Made by a program: the position numbers and the translations under genes. The notes under the pieces were generated by a model that saw only the letters and a list, made by a program, of their open reading frames with translations, was not told the DNA's origin and made no database searches. DNA of 64,000 bases, from assembly GCF_019396385.1 (NCBI RefSeq), contig NZ_JAHKRN010000038.1, positions 1 through 64,000 of the forward strand. Reading direction: 5' to 3'. Origin of the DNA: Nonomuraea harbinensis (lineage in GTDB: Bacteria > Actinomycetota > Actinomycetes > Streptosporangiales > Streptosporangiaceae). The stretch's first letter is position 1; each line of letters starts with the position of its first letter. This document shows positions 42,024 through 50,155 of this stretch, in pieces.

Positions 42024-43628
42024 TCAGTATCCGGTGACGTCGGGCCAGCGCAGCTCCACCCCGTCGCGGGTGAGGCGGTGCTGGTAGTCGGCCAGGAGCC
42101 GCTCGTCCTCCCGCACGGCGTGCGGGGTGGTGGCGTGGTCCAGGCAGAACGCGGCGAGCGCGCCGGCGGCCTCGCCGACGTTCCACTCCACCGGGTGCAG
42201 GCGGTAGGCGCCGTTGGTGATGTGCGTGGTGCCGATGTTCTTGCAGGCGGGCAGCAGGTTGACCGTCCGCCGCGGGATGAGCGCGCCGAGGGGGATCTCG
42301 AACGGGGAGCAGGCGACGTCGATGTAGTTGTCGCCGCCGGTCGAGGGGTGCAGGTCGATGCGGTACATGCCGACGCCCACCGGGTCGGGGTAGGAGACGG
42401 CGCCCTTGTCGCCGCGCACCGCCGCGGACAGGTCCTGCTCGGTGACGGTGGTGAGGGCCCGGATGCGCCGGGACTCGCGGATGTAGGGGGCCATGGCCAG
42501 GCCGTCGGCGCCGCCGGTGACGTCGCCGCGCGGGCGCAGGCCGGGGTAGCCGGTGCCGCCGTCGTGGCGGGGCGCCTCGGTCTGCAGCCAGTAGAGCACC
42601 GACAGGGACAGCTCGCGGGCCGCCGCCAGGTGCCGGCCGGCGTCCGGCACGTCGATGACGGGGCCTTCGAGATAGTCGATCATCGGCCAGTTGACCAGCG
42701 TGATGTCGCTCTCGTACGCGCCGGGCAGGAAGTTGTCGCGGGCGGCGATCCTGCGGAAGGTCCACAGGTTGGCGTCGCCGGGGTTGACCCGCTGGTCGGC
42801 CTCCACCAGCCGGGGGTCGTCGCCGGGGTTGGGGGTGAAGGAACGCTCCACGATCTCCAGCGTGCGCGGGCTGGGGCAGCGCCACGACAGCAGCTTGTCG
42901 CCCCAGAACGACGGCTGGTAGGACCGCCAGAAGTCGTACGAGGCCGGCCGGTCGACGGTGTGGTCGCCGTCCACGTGGTCCATCGCGAAGCACACGGACA
43001 CGGCCTGCATGTTGAGCGGCTGGGCCTCCTGCGGCGCGCTCGGCTCGCCCGTCTCGGCCTGCGACTCGAACCCGGTGACGTACTCGACCCCGGCCAGCGG
43101 CAGCAGCTCGCCGGTCTCGGTGGCGTCCAGCACGTACGCGGCGGTCGCGGTGATCTCGCCGCCGCCGTCGCGGTGCGCGAGCCGCACCGCCGTCACGCGG
43201 TCGCCGTCGGTCTCGGCCGCCACCGGGCGGTACGGCTGCAGCACGCGCAGCCTGCCCGACCCGCGGTACGGGGCGAGCATGGCCTCGATGACCGCGACCG
43301 CGACCCTGGGCTCGTGGCAGAGCCTGCTGACGTGGCCGGCGCCGGGGTTCAGCTCGCCCCACGCCCGCGCCCGCTCGGTCAGCGGGTAGTGGTCGCGGTA
43401 GTAGCGGCGGATGCCGTCGCGCAGCGCCCGATAGCTGGCGGTGACGCCGAACCGCTCCACCCAGGTGTGCTCGTCCGGCGGCACCGCCTGGCTGGTGAGC
43501 TGGCCGCCCAGCCAGTCGTACTCCTCGGTGAGCACCACCGAGCGGCCCGCCCGCAGCAGGGCGAGGGCGGCGGCCACGCCGCCCAGCCCGCCGCCCACGA
43601 CGAGCGCGTCTGCCGATATCTCAACCAC
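42024..43628 (-). CDS. FAD-dependent oxidoreductase (PF12831 type) in a sugar operon
   Basis: A 534-residue flavoprotein. The FAD motif is ADALVVGGGLGGVAAALALLRAGRSVVLTE, then EYDWLGGQLTSQ, the FAD_oxidored hallmark, and later VLDATETGELLPLAG and a C-terminal NLLPACKNIGTTHITNGAYRLHPVEWNVGEAAGALAAFC. This class is often found in polysaccharide-use loci and is annotated xanthan lyase-like without proof. It lies 8 bp after the LacI gene and 16 bp before the binding-protein gene. The GTG at 43628 was chosen for its GAAAGG box; a GTG four codons earlier is possible. The substrate is probably a sugar or cyclitol derivative (inference). Confidence 0.82.
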   Translation of the reverse strand: MVEISADALVVGGGLGGVAAALALLRAGRSVVLTEEYDWLGGQLTSQAVPPDEHTWVERFGVTASYRALRDGIRRYYRDHYPLTERARAWGELNPGAGHVSRLCHEPRVAVAVIEAMLAPYRGSGRLRVLQPYRPVAAETDGDRVTAVRLAHRDGGGEITATAAYVLDATETGELLPLAGVEYVTGFESQAETGEPSAPQEAQPLNMQAVSVCFAMDHVDGDHTVDRPASYDFWRSYQPSFWGDKLLSWRCPSPRTLEIVERSFTPNPGDDPRLVEADQRVNPGDANLWTFRRIAARDNFLPGAYESDITLVNWPMIDYLEGPVIDVPDAGRHLAAARELSLSVLYWLQTEAPRHDGGTGYPGLRPRGDVTGGADGLAMAPYIRESRRIRALTTVTEQDLSAAVRGDKGAVSYPDPVGVGMYRIDLHPSTGGDNYIDVACSPFEIPLGALIPRRTVNLLPACKNIGTTHITNGAYRLHPVEWNVGEAAGALAAFCLDHATTPHAVREDERLLADYQHRLTRDGVELRWPDVTGY

Positions 43629-43636
43629 GTGGGGGA

Positions 43637-44650
43637 TCACCTTTCGTCGGGGACGGGCGCCAGCGTCGATCCGTCGACGAGCTCGCACGCCAGCAGTTCC
43701 TGCGGGTTTCCGCCGCGTTCCAGCACCCGGGTGAGCAGCTCGACGGCCCTGCGGCCCATCTCGCGCCGGGGGATGCGGAACCCGGTGAAGTCGATGTCGG
43801 TGGAGACCGGCCTGGTGGGCGCGCCGAGCGCGACGATCGACAGGTCGCGCGGCACGTCCAGGCCCCGGGCCAGGGCCGCTTCGGCGATGGCCGCGCCGTC
43901 GGCCAGCTCCTCGGCGAACACCACGGTCGCGCCGGACTCGAACAGCCCGGCGGTGGTGGTCAGGTGCAGACCCTCCGCGCCGGTCTCCGCGACGCCCGCG
44001 ATGAAGCCGCGCAGCCGGTCGGCGTACGACTCCGCGCCCCGGCCCACGCCGACGTAGGCCATCCGCCGGTGCCCGAGCGCGGCGGCCCGCGCGACCAGCG
44101 CGCGCACCGCCGGCGGATAGTCGGCGCCCACGTACGGCACGGGCCCGCCCGCGTCGTCGCGGCGGCCGACCGAGACGAACGGGATGCGCTCGGCCAGCAG
44201 CCTGACCAGGTCGTCGCGGTCGACGGTGCGGCCGAGCAGCACGCAGCCGTCGGCCAGCCGGATCCGGCTCTCCGCGCTGAAGATCCGCCGCCGCTCCCTC
44301 TGCGCCGCCTTGGCGCTGGTGAACAGCAGCAGGTCGCAGCCCGCCTCCTCGGCGCACTCCTCGATGCCGACCAGGAACGGGTGGTAGAAGTCGGCGCTCT
44401 CGGCGGGGAAGACCGCCTCGTAGGTGAACACGCCGTAGATGCGGTTGCGCCGCTCGGCCAGCCGGCGCGCCGCCGGGTCGGCCACGTAGCCGGTGTCGCG
44501 GATCACCTGGAGCACCCGGTCGCGGGTCTCGGGCGAGATCCGCACCTCGCTCTCGGCCTTTCCGTTGAGCACCAGGGACACCGTGGTCTGGCTCACCCCG
44601 GCCATCCGCGCGATGTCCTGCTGCGTCAGACGCCGCCCCGAACTCGTCAC
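43637..44650 (-). CDS. LacI-family regulator
   Basis: A 337-residue LacI protein with headpiece LTQQDIARMAGVSQTTVSLVLNGKAESEV and RISPETRDRVLQVIRDTGYVADPAARRLAERRN, then a sugar-binding core ending FTGFRIPRREMGRRAVELL. It is the first gene of the operon and lies directly downstream of two matching palindromes, so autorepression is likely. The GTG start follows a spaced purine-rich stretch; its spacing is not ideal. Confidence 0.87.
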   Translation of the reverse strand: MTSSGRRLTQQDIARMAGVSQTTVSLVLNGKAESEVRISPETRDRVLQVIRDTGYVADPAARRLAERRNRIYGVFTYEAVFPAESADFYHPFLVGIEECAEEAGCDLLLFTSAKAAQRERRRIFSAESRIRLADGCVLLGRTVDRDDLVRLLAERIPFVSVGRRDDAGGPVPYVGADYPPAVRALVARAAALGHRRMAYVGVGRGAESYADRLRGFIAGVAETGAEGLHLTTTAGLFESGATVVFAEELADGAAIAEAALARGLDVPRDLSIVALGAPTRPVSTDIDFTGFRIPRREMGRRAVELLTRVLERGGNPQELLACELVDGSTLAPVPDER

Positions 44651-44671
44651 AGTCCGTCACCCGTTCCGTTG

Positions 44672-44738
44672 CTAATGCGCATTAGTGCGACATTGTGCGA
44701 CCGCACGCACTGCGCGGTCAAGAACTAATTCGTATTAG
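44672..44738. promoter_or_regulatory. Two phased LacI-type operators
   Basis: CTAATGCGCATTAG (44672-44685) is a perfect palindrome. CTAATTCGTATTAG (44725-44738) has the same CTAAT/ATTAG arms with a central CG. Their centres are 53 bp apart, close to five helical turns, so a repressor dimer pair could loop or bind the same face. They flank the likely promoter of the LacI gene and of the operon. Confidence 0.75.
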
Positions 44739-44763
44739 CACAGCGGATCGGTCGAGCGGCGGC

Positions 44764-45240
44764 CTACAGCCGCATCTGCGCCGGCATCAGGGTCTCGGCG
44801 TCGGACAGCTCCACGCCCAGCAGCTCGCCGCCGCCGCCGAAGTCGAGCACCACGCCGTCGGCGACCACCTGCCGCGCCGCCTCGCCCGCCACGATCTCAT
44901 GCTTCATCGATATATAGGCGATGTTGTGGTAGCGGTCCCAGCTGGTGTAGACGGTGCACGGACGTCTGCCGCCCGGCTCCTCCTCCGAGGCGAGCAGGCC
45001 CTCCCTGGATTCGTGCGAGCCCGCCAGCGCCGCCCGCACCATCGCCATCGCCAGCTCCACTGCCTGCATGGATTCGGCTCCCGTGGCTTTCCGCTCGTGC
45101 TCCCAGCCGGCCAGCCCGTCGATCCGGTACGGGCAGGACCAGTCTCCCCCGGCCTCCGCGTACGGCATGCCGATGGCGGCGACCACCTCCCGAGGGGGCT
45201 CGGTGCGCAACGTCAGCGTGCGGCGAGCGATCTCGTACAT
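44764..45240 (-). CDS. Hypothetical protein with DUF6968-like and DUF2283-like parts
   Basis: A 158-residue protein. The N-terminal half (MYEIARRTLTLRTEPP through MVRAALAGS) matches the DUF6968 pattern of a small adaptor-like domain. The C-terminal half (SWDRYHNIAYISMKHEIV through VVLDFGGGGELLGVELSDAETL) matches DUF2283, a short beta domain found in toxin-antitoxin-like and stand-alone proteins. The ATG at 45240 lacks a strong ribosome binding site. No function can be assigned. Confidence 0.65.
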   Translation of the reverse strand: MYEIARRTLTLRTEPPREVVAAIGMPYAEAGGDWSCPYRIDGLAGWEHERKATGAESMQAVELAMAMVRAALAGSHESREGLLASEEEPGGRRPCTVYTSWDRYHNIAYISMKHEIVAGEAARQVVADGVVLDFGGGGELLGVELSDAETLMPAQMRL

Positions 45241-45305
45241 GTTCGTCGCTTTACCCGGAGCGCCCGCTCGGGAAGACTGCCCATGCGACTTCACGAAGGG
45301 GGCGT

Positions 45306-46115
45306 GTGATGACCGAGTCGTTCGGAACACGGTTACGAGCCAGGATCGACAAGTACGGACCGCTCTGCGTGGGGCTGGACCCCAGTCCCGAGCTGCTGCA
45401 CGCGTGGGGGCTGGACGACTCCCCCGCCGGTCTCGAACACTTCAGCCGAGGTGTGGTCGACGCGGTGAGCGACCTGGCCGCCGTGGTCAAGCCGCAGTCG
45501 GCCTTCTACGAGCGCTGGGGCAGCCGGGGCGTCGCGGTGCTGGAGCGCACCGTCGCCGACCTGCGCGACGCCGGCCCGCTGGTGCTGCTCGACGTCAAGC
45601 GCGGCGACGTCGGCGCCACCATGGCCGCCTACGCCGAGGCCTACCTCGACCGGGGCAGCCCGCTGGCGGCCGACGCGGTCACGCTCAGCCCTTATCTGGG
45701 GTTCGGCAGCCTGGCGGGCGCGATCACCTCGGCGCTGGCCGCCGACGCGGGCGTGTTCGTCCTCGCCCGCACCTCCAACCCCGAGGGCGCGCGCCTGCAG
45801 GAGGCGGTGGCCGGGGAGATCTACGAGGGGGTACGGGCCGCGAACGCCGGTCGCGACCCGCTCGGCTCGGTGGGCGTGGTGGTGGGCGCGACGGTCACCG
45901 ACCCCGGCTACCCGCTCGACCGCCTCAACGGCCCGATCCTGGCGCCGGGGCTGGGCGCCCAGGGAGCGACTCCGGCCGACGTCGGACGCTTGTTCGCGAC
46001 CGTACGGCACGCGGTGCTGCCGTCGGCCTCCCGGTCCCTGCTGGCGGACCAGCCCGGACTGCGGGCCCGTACGGAACGCTACCGCGACGAGTGCGCCCAC
46101 CACCTGAGCCCCTGA
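45306..46115 (+). CDS. pyrF: Orotidine 5'-phosphate decarboxylase
   Basis: A 269-residue class 2 OMP decarboxylase that makes UMP. Catalytic motifs: CVGLDPSPELL, VVKPQSAFYERWG and LLDVKRGDVGATMAAYAEAY (Lys-Asp pair), then SPYLGFGSL, TSNPEGARLQ and LAPGLGAQGATPADVGR. The length is typical of the mycobacterial/actinobacterial type. The start may be the ATG at 45309. In most actinomycetes pyrF ends a pyr operon and is followed by mihF and gmk; here neither pyr genes nor gmk are adjacent, and a mihF lies 17 kb away. A 189-bp second copy of its 3' part occurs at 49872. Confidence 0.93.
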   Translation: MMTESFGTRLRARIDKYGPLCVGLDPSPELLHAWGLDDSPAGLEHFSRGVVDAVSDLAAVVKPQSAFYERWGSRGVAVLERTVADLRDAGPLVLLDVKRGDVGATMAAYAEAYLDRGSPLAADAVTLSPYLGFGSLAGAITSALAADAGVFVLARTSNPEGARLQEAVAGEIYEGVRAANAGRDPLGSVGVVVGATVTDPGYPLDRLNGPILAPGLGAQGATPADVGRLFATVRHAVLPSASRSLLADQPGLRARTERYRDECAHHLSP

Positions 46116-46652
46116 CACCACCCGTCGCTTTCCCACACGCCCGCCCCTTGCCCCCGCCAGCCCACCCGTCCACAAAGGCCCTCGCTGACGCTCGGACGTC
46201 CTGCTGTGCCGGGCTCCGCCCGGCGGCTGTCGCCCCTGGTGAGACGATCCCCGATCATTCCTGGACCCGGTCCCGTCCGGGCTGACCCGGCGTCCCAGGC
46301 TGCTGCCACACGTCCCTGCCGCTGCTCCACAGCTCCGAGATGTGAAAGGCGAACCGATCGAACAGGCCGTCGTCCTGATGACGCCTCAGGTGCAGCATGG
46401 GCGAGTCGTCGTGTGACGTCACTCTCCGGGTCGCCGACACGGTCTCTGCCAGACGATCGACGCTGACGACGTCGCCCAGCTCGCCGAGCTGTTGCGGCAG
46501 CAGGAGGCGGCGGAGCGGGCATTGTGCGCACGCCCGGCGCGTTCCCGCCCCGGCTGCGCGTGACCGGCTGTTCCGCGTACGTCTCTCCGAAGGGCTGCCG
46601 CACGGACTGTGCCCCCCCTGACAGGGGCGGCGTCGCGACTGCCCGGTGGCTG
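46116..46652. other. Intergenic debris between pyrF and the beta-lactamase gene
   Basis: No complete gene is convincing. A 61-codon frame on the minus strand (46255-46440) includes HLRRHQDDGLFDRFAFHISELW, which looks like a C-terminal piece of a regulator-type protein. A plus-strand frame near 46459-46560 (DDVAQLAELLRQQEAAERA) also looks coding. Both are too short and lack starts, so decayed genes are likely. Confidence 0.4.
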
Positions 46653-47558
46653 TTACAGCTTGCCGAGGGCCTTGGCCAGGGCGGTCGCGGCGGAGGCGAT
46701 CACCTTGTCGTCGTGCGGAGTGTCGTCGTCGTTGCGGTTGGTGAAGACCGACAGGATGATCGGCGCGCTCGATCCGGGGGTCCAGACGATCGCGAGGTCG
46801 TTGGCCGTGCCGTGGTTGCTCGCGCCGCCGGTGCCGGTCTTGTCGCCGACCGTCCAGTCCTTGGGAAGTCCCGCCTTGATCCGGTTGGCCCCGGTGAGAC
46901 TGGCCTTCAGCCAGCCGACCAGCCGCGCCCGGTCCTGCGCGTGGAGGGTCTTGCCGGTGGTCAGCTCGGCGAAGGTCCGGGCGGCCGCCGCGGGGGTGGT
47001 GGTGTCGCGCTTCTCGCCGGGCGCCCAGTGGGTGAGCGTGGGCTCCGTACGGTCCAGGCGGCTGGTCTGGTCACCGGTGGCGCGGAAGAACCGGGTGAGG
47101 CCGGGCGGCCCGCCGATCTGCTTCAGCAGGGTGTTGCCCGCGAAGCCGTCCGATTTGGTGATGCCGGCGCGGCACAGCTGGGCGGGTGTCATCCCGGTGT
47201 CGGTGTATTCGGTGGTCTCCGGGGAGTTCCCGGTCAGCTCGGCCATGTCGGCGGGCTTCCAGCGGATCACCTTGTCCATCAGCCCGGGGGCGCTGGTGCG
47301 CGCCTTGTGCAGCACCGCCGCGCACGCGAACACCTTGAAGCTGGAGTTGAACGGGAAGCGCTCGCCGGCCCGGTAGCCGACTGTCCTGCCGGTCGCCAGG
47401 TCGATGCCGACCGCGCCGATACGCCCGTCGTAGGTCTTCTCCAGCTTCCGCAACGTCTTGTCCAGCCCGGAGCCGGTGGCGGCGCCCGCCCCGGGCGCGA
47501 GGCCACCCAGCAGCACGGCGACGGCCGATGTCAGGACCCCTAGTCGCAGTCGTGTCAT
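46653..47558 (-). CDS. Class A beta-lactamase
   Basis: A 301-residue secreted serine beta-lactamase. The signal peptide is MTRLRLGVLTSAVAVLLGG followed by PGAGA. The nucleophile motif is SSFK (in FNSSFKVFACAAVL). The second motif reads SDG (ITKSDGFAG) instead of SDN, as in mycobacterial BlaC. The general base Glu is in RTEPTL, and KTG is in GDKTGTGG. The S-D-G variant affects specificity and inhibitor response in BlaC; the spectrum here is unknown. It sits alone in a decayed zone between pyrF and its partial copy, and its expression signals are not obvious. Confidence 0.9.
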   Translation of the reverse strand: MTRLRLGVLTSAVAVLLGGLAPGAGAATGSGLDKTLRKLEKTYDGRIGAVGIDLATGRTVGYRAGERFPFNSSFKVFACAAVLHKARTSAPGLMDKVIRWKPADMAELTGNSPETTEYTDTGMTPAQLCRAGITKSDGFAGNTLLKQIGGPPGLTRFFRATGDQTSRLDRTEPTLTHWAPGEKRDTTTPAAAARTFAELTTGKTLHAQDRARLVGWLKASLTGANRIKAGLPKDWTVGDKTGTGGASNHGTANDLAIVWTPGSSAPIILSVFTNRNDDDTPHDDKVIASAATALAKALGKL

Positions 47559-47726
47559 GCCGAGAAGAAGATCAGAAACCGGCCGGGTCCGTCTAATAGT
47601 GGTATTGGGCTGGCTTTCATACCGGTGTGGATATCGTCGCCTGTACGACGCTAGCCGCCGGGCGAAATCAGACCGTTCGCGACACATGAGACGTGGACGG
47701 AGGCGGCCCTCTGTCACCGTTCCCCC

Positions 47727-49847
47727 ATGACACGCATCGAGCTGGTGGAGCGGATGCGCGGCTCCGGGGTGCTGTGGCGGGGCTCTCTGGACGGGGTACG
47801 GCGGCTGGTGCCGCTCGCGGTGCCCGGCGCGCTCGTGCATGCGCCTCTGTCCGGGTTCGTCCTGCTGCTGATGGTGGTGTGGGCGGGCGGGTCGGCGGCG
47901 GTGGTAGACGGGCGGCTGGACCTGATCGGGGCGTCCGGCGGGGAACTGCTCGCCTGGACGGTGACGCTGGCGGCGCTGGTGGTGCTCGCGCAGGCGGTGG
48001 TGTTCCCGGCGACGGTGGTGCTCGCGGCCGGGTGGCTGGTGGGCCGCCGGGTTCCGCCCGTGGTGGCGCTGCGGATGGCCGCGCGGCGGTTCCCGGCCAT
48101 GTTCCTCCTGGTCGTGCTGGCCTCGGTGGCGTACGCGGCGATCACGGCCGCCGGGTTCGGCGTGCTGGTGGTGACCGGCCGGGAATGGCCGGCCACGGTG
48201 GTCATGGTGGTGCTGGGGCTGGTGGCGATGCCCGGCCTGCTGGCCGTGCCGTCGGTCATGCTGCACGGGTGCACGGCGCCGGGCGCGGTCGTCCGCGCCT
48301 ACCGGTTGGTCCGCTACCGGGAACTGCCGACGGCCTGCACGCTGGCTCTCGGGGTGGTCGTGGTGCCCGTGGCGGTGGCGCGGGCGGCGGAACATGCCCT
48401 GGCGCCGCTGCCGGGGCCGCTGTCCACGGCGGGGTGGGCGGTGGCCGGGACGGTCCTGGCGCTGGCCGTGACGCCGGTCCAGGCGGCCGTGGTGGCGCGG
48501 CAGTTCCTGCACTGCGTGGCCTGGCGTACCGAGACGCATGACGAGGATCTGGAGCACGGCGTGCCGGCCGGGACGGCGCGGCCGGTCAGGGCGGCGCTGT
48601 GGCCGGTGGTGCTGGCGCCGGGGCTGCTGTTCGGCGGGATCGTGCTGGTCAACCCGTTCAGGTGGACAGAGGTCACCGAGACGGTGGTGTCCGGAGGCGA
48701 GGATTCCGAGGCCCTGGGGTCGGGAGCCGGGACGCTCTCCCGCCCGCCGTCGTTCCGGCCGTGGGAGCTGCGGAGCGCGCACGCCGGTCACGACGGCGAG
48801 CTGAAGGTGGTGGTGGACGGCTTGTACACCGCCGCGGGCGTGCTGACGTGCGGCGATCCTTCGTGCGAGCGGGCCGGCCTCGCCTGGGCGGACGACGTGG
48901 CGGCTCTCTCCGACAGGGCGAGGAACGGGTACGCCGCCGCGCGGCTGCCGGACGGCAGGATGGCGGTGACCACCTGGTCGGGGCCGCGGCTCAGGGTGTC
49001 ACACTGCGGGACCTTCGCCTGCGCGGCGGCCCCGGGCGGGGCGGTCGTCGCGGAGGCGCGCGACCGGCCGTTCCACGCGGGGGTGGCGATGGCGGTACGA
49101 CGGGACGGCGGGCTGGTCGTGGCCTTCGCCGACAGGGAGCGGGCGGACGACGGCGACGACCTCGTCACCCTCATCTCCTGTGCGGACGCGGCCTGTTCCC
49201 GGCCGGAGCCGACCGAGGCCGCGCGGCTGGCCCCCGCCGCGTATCTGCACGGCCCGCCCGTCCTGGCGGTCGCGGCGGGGCCCGGGGACCGGCCGGTGGC
49301 CGCCCGGTTCGACGTCGTCACCGGCCAGATCCACGTCATCTCGTGCGCGGACGCAGGCTGCCGGCGACCGCGCGTGACCAGGCCGGTGCCGCCGTATCCG
49401 GCGCGGGACGACGCCGGGCTGCGCCAGGAGACCGGGCTCACGCTGGCGGTGCGGGCGGACGGCCGCCCGGTGATCGCGTACCGGGACGTACGCGACCGTG
49501 CGGCCAAGCTGCTGGACTGCCGCACCCCTGACTGCGCGCGGGCGGACGTCGTCACCCTGGACGCCGGCGACACGGACCTGGCCACCCCGGCGCTGGTCCT
49601 GGACCGGGCGGGCCGGATCCTGGTCGCCTTCCAGAACGCCGAGGGAACCCGGATCATGCTGGCGACGTGCACCGGGGGCCGTTGCACGAGCACTCCCGTG
49701 GCCAGGATCCGCGGCGGCGCCGGCGAAGCACTCGCGATGACCCTGGACGACAGGGGCAGACCGGTGATCGTGTGGCTGGACTACGACGCCGCCCCGGAAC
49801 CCGGCTGGGAGCTGGTCATCACCACACCACTCAACCTCACCGACTGA
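47727..49847 (+). CDS. Membrane protein with extracellular Cys-pair propeller repeats
   Basis: A 706-residue protein. The first 320 residues hold about seven hydrophobic helices, for example LAWTVTLAALVVLAQAVVF, MFLLVVLASVAYAAITAAG and ELPTACTLALGVVVVPVAV. The remaining 380 residues form repeated blades of about 60 residues. Each has a CxxxxC pair: CGDPSC, CGTFAC, CADAAC, CADAGC, CRTPDC and CTGGRC. The repeats also share blade segments such as GRMAVTTW, GGLVVAFAD, GRPVIAYRD and GRPVIVWLD. Free-standing propellers with this pattern are secreted. A fusion to a multi-helix membrane domain is unusual. The function is unknown. Confidence 0.75.
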   Translation: MTRIELVERMRGSGVLWRGSLDGVRRLVPLAVPGALVHAPLSGFVLLLMVVWAGGSAAVVDGRLDLIGASGGELLAWTVTLAALVVLAQAVVFPATVVLAAGWLVGRRVPPVVALRMAARRFPAMFLLVVLASVAYAAITAAGFGVLVVTGREWPATVVMVVLGLVAMPGLLAVPSVMLHGCTAPGAVVRAYRLVRYRELPTACTLALGVVVVPVAVARAAEHALAPLPGPLSTAGWAVAGTVLALAVTPVQAAVVARQFLHCVAWRTETHDEDLEHGVPAGTARPVRAALWPVVLAPGLLFGGIVLVNPFRWTEVTETVVSGGEDSEALGSGAGTLSRPPSFRPWELRSAHAGHDGELKVVVDGLYTAAGVLTCGDPSCERAGLAWADDVAALSDRARNGYAAARLPDGRMAVTTWSGPRLRVSHCGTFACAAAPGGAVVAEARDRPFHAGVAMAVRRDGGLVVAFADRERADDGDDLVTLISCADAACSRPEPTEAARLAPAAYLHGPPVLAVAAGPGDRPVAARFDVVTGQIHVISCADAGCRRPRVTRPVPPYPARDDAGLRQETGLTLAVRADGRPVIAYRDVRDRAAKLLDCRTPDCARADVVTLDAGDTDLATPALVLDRAGRILVAFQNAEGTRIMLATCTGGRCTSTPVARIRGGAGEALAMTLDDRGRPVIVWLDYDAAPEPGWELVITTPLNLTD

Positions 49848-49871
49848 CCGGCATCAGCCGACGAGGCCGAT

Positions 49872-50060
49872 GCCGGGGAGATCTGCGAGGGGTTACGGGC
49901 CGCGAACGCCGGGCGCGACCCGCTCGGCCCGGTGGGCGTGGTGGTGGGCGCGACGGTAACCGACCCCGGCTACCCGCTCGACCGCCTCAACGGCCCGATC
50001 CTGGCGCCGGGGCTGGGCGCCCAGGGAACGACGCCGGCCGACGTGGGGCGGGTGTTCGCC
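49872..50060 (+). pseudogene. pyrF: Partial duplicate of pyrF
   Basis: These 189 bp match pyrF 45810-45998 with the same length and a constant offset of 4062 bp; fewer than 20 differences are visible. The frame stays open through GVVVGATVTDPGYPLDRLNG and ILAPGLGAQGTTPADVGR. The flanks do not match pyrF, so it is a remnant. The first 62 codons' worth of the copy are intact, but there is no start, no catalytic half and no pyrF 3' end. It lies 1 gene past the beta-lactamase gene, so the pyrF pieces bracket the 46.0-49.9 kb segment in the same orientation. Confidence 0.9.
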
Positions 50061-50155
50061 GCATCACCACCGGCCAGGCCATGCCGTACGGACATTCGCC
50101 GGCAATTGCGGCGAACTGGCCGCTTTTCAGAGATCCTCTTCTATAGAGTTCCCCG

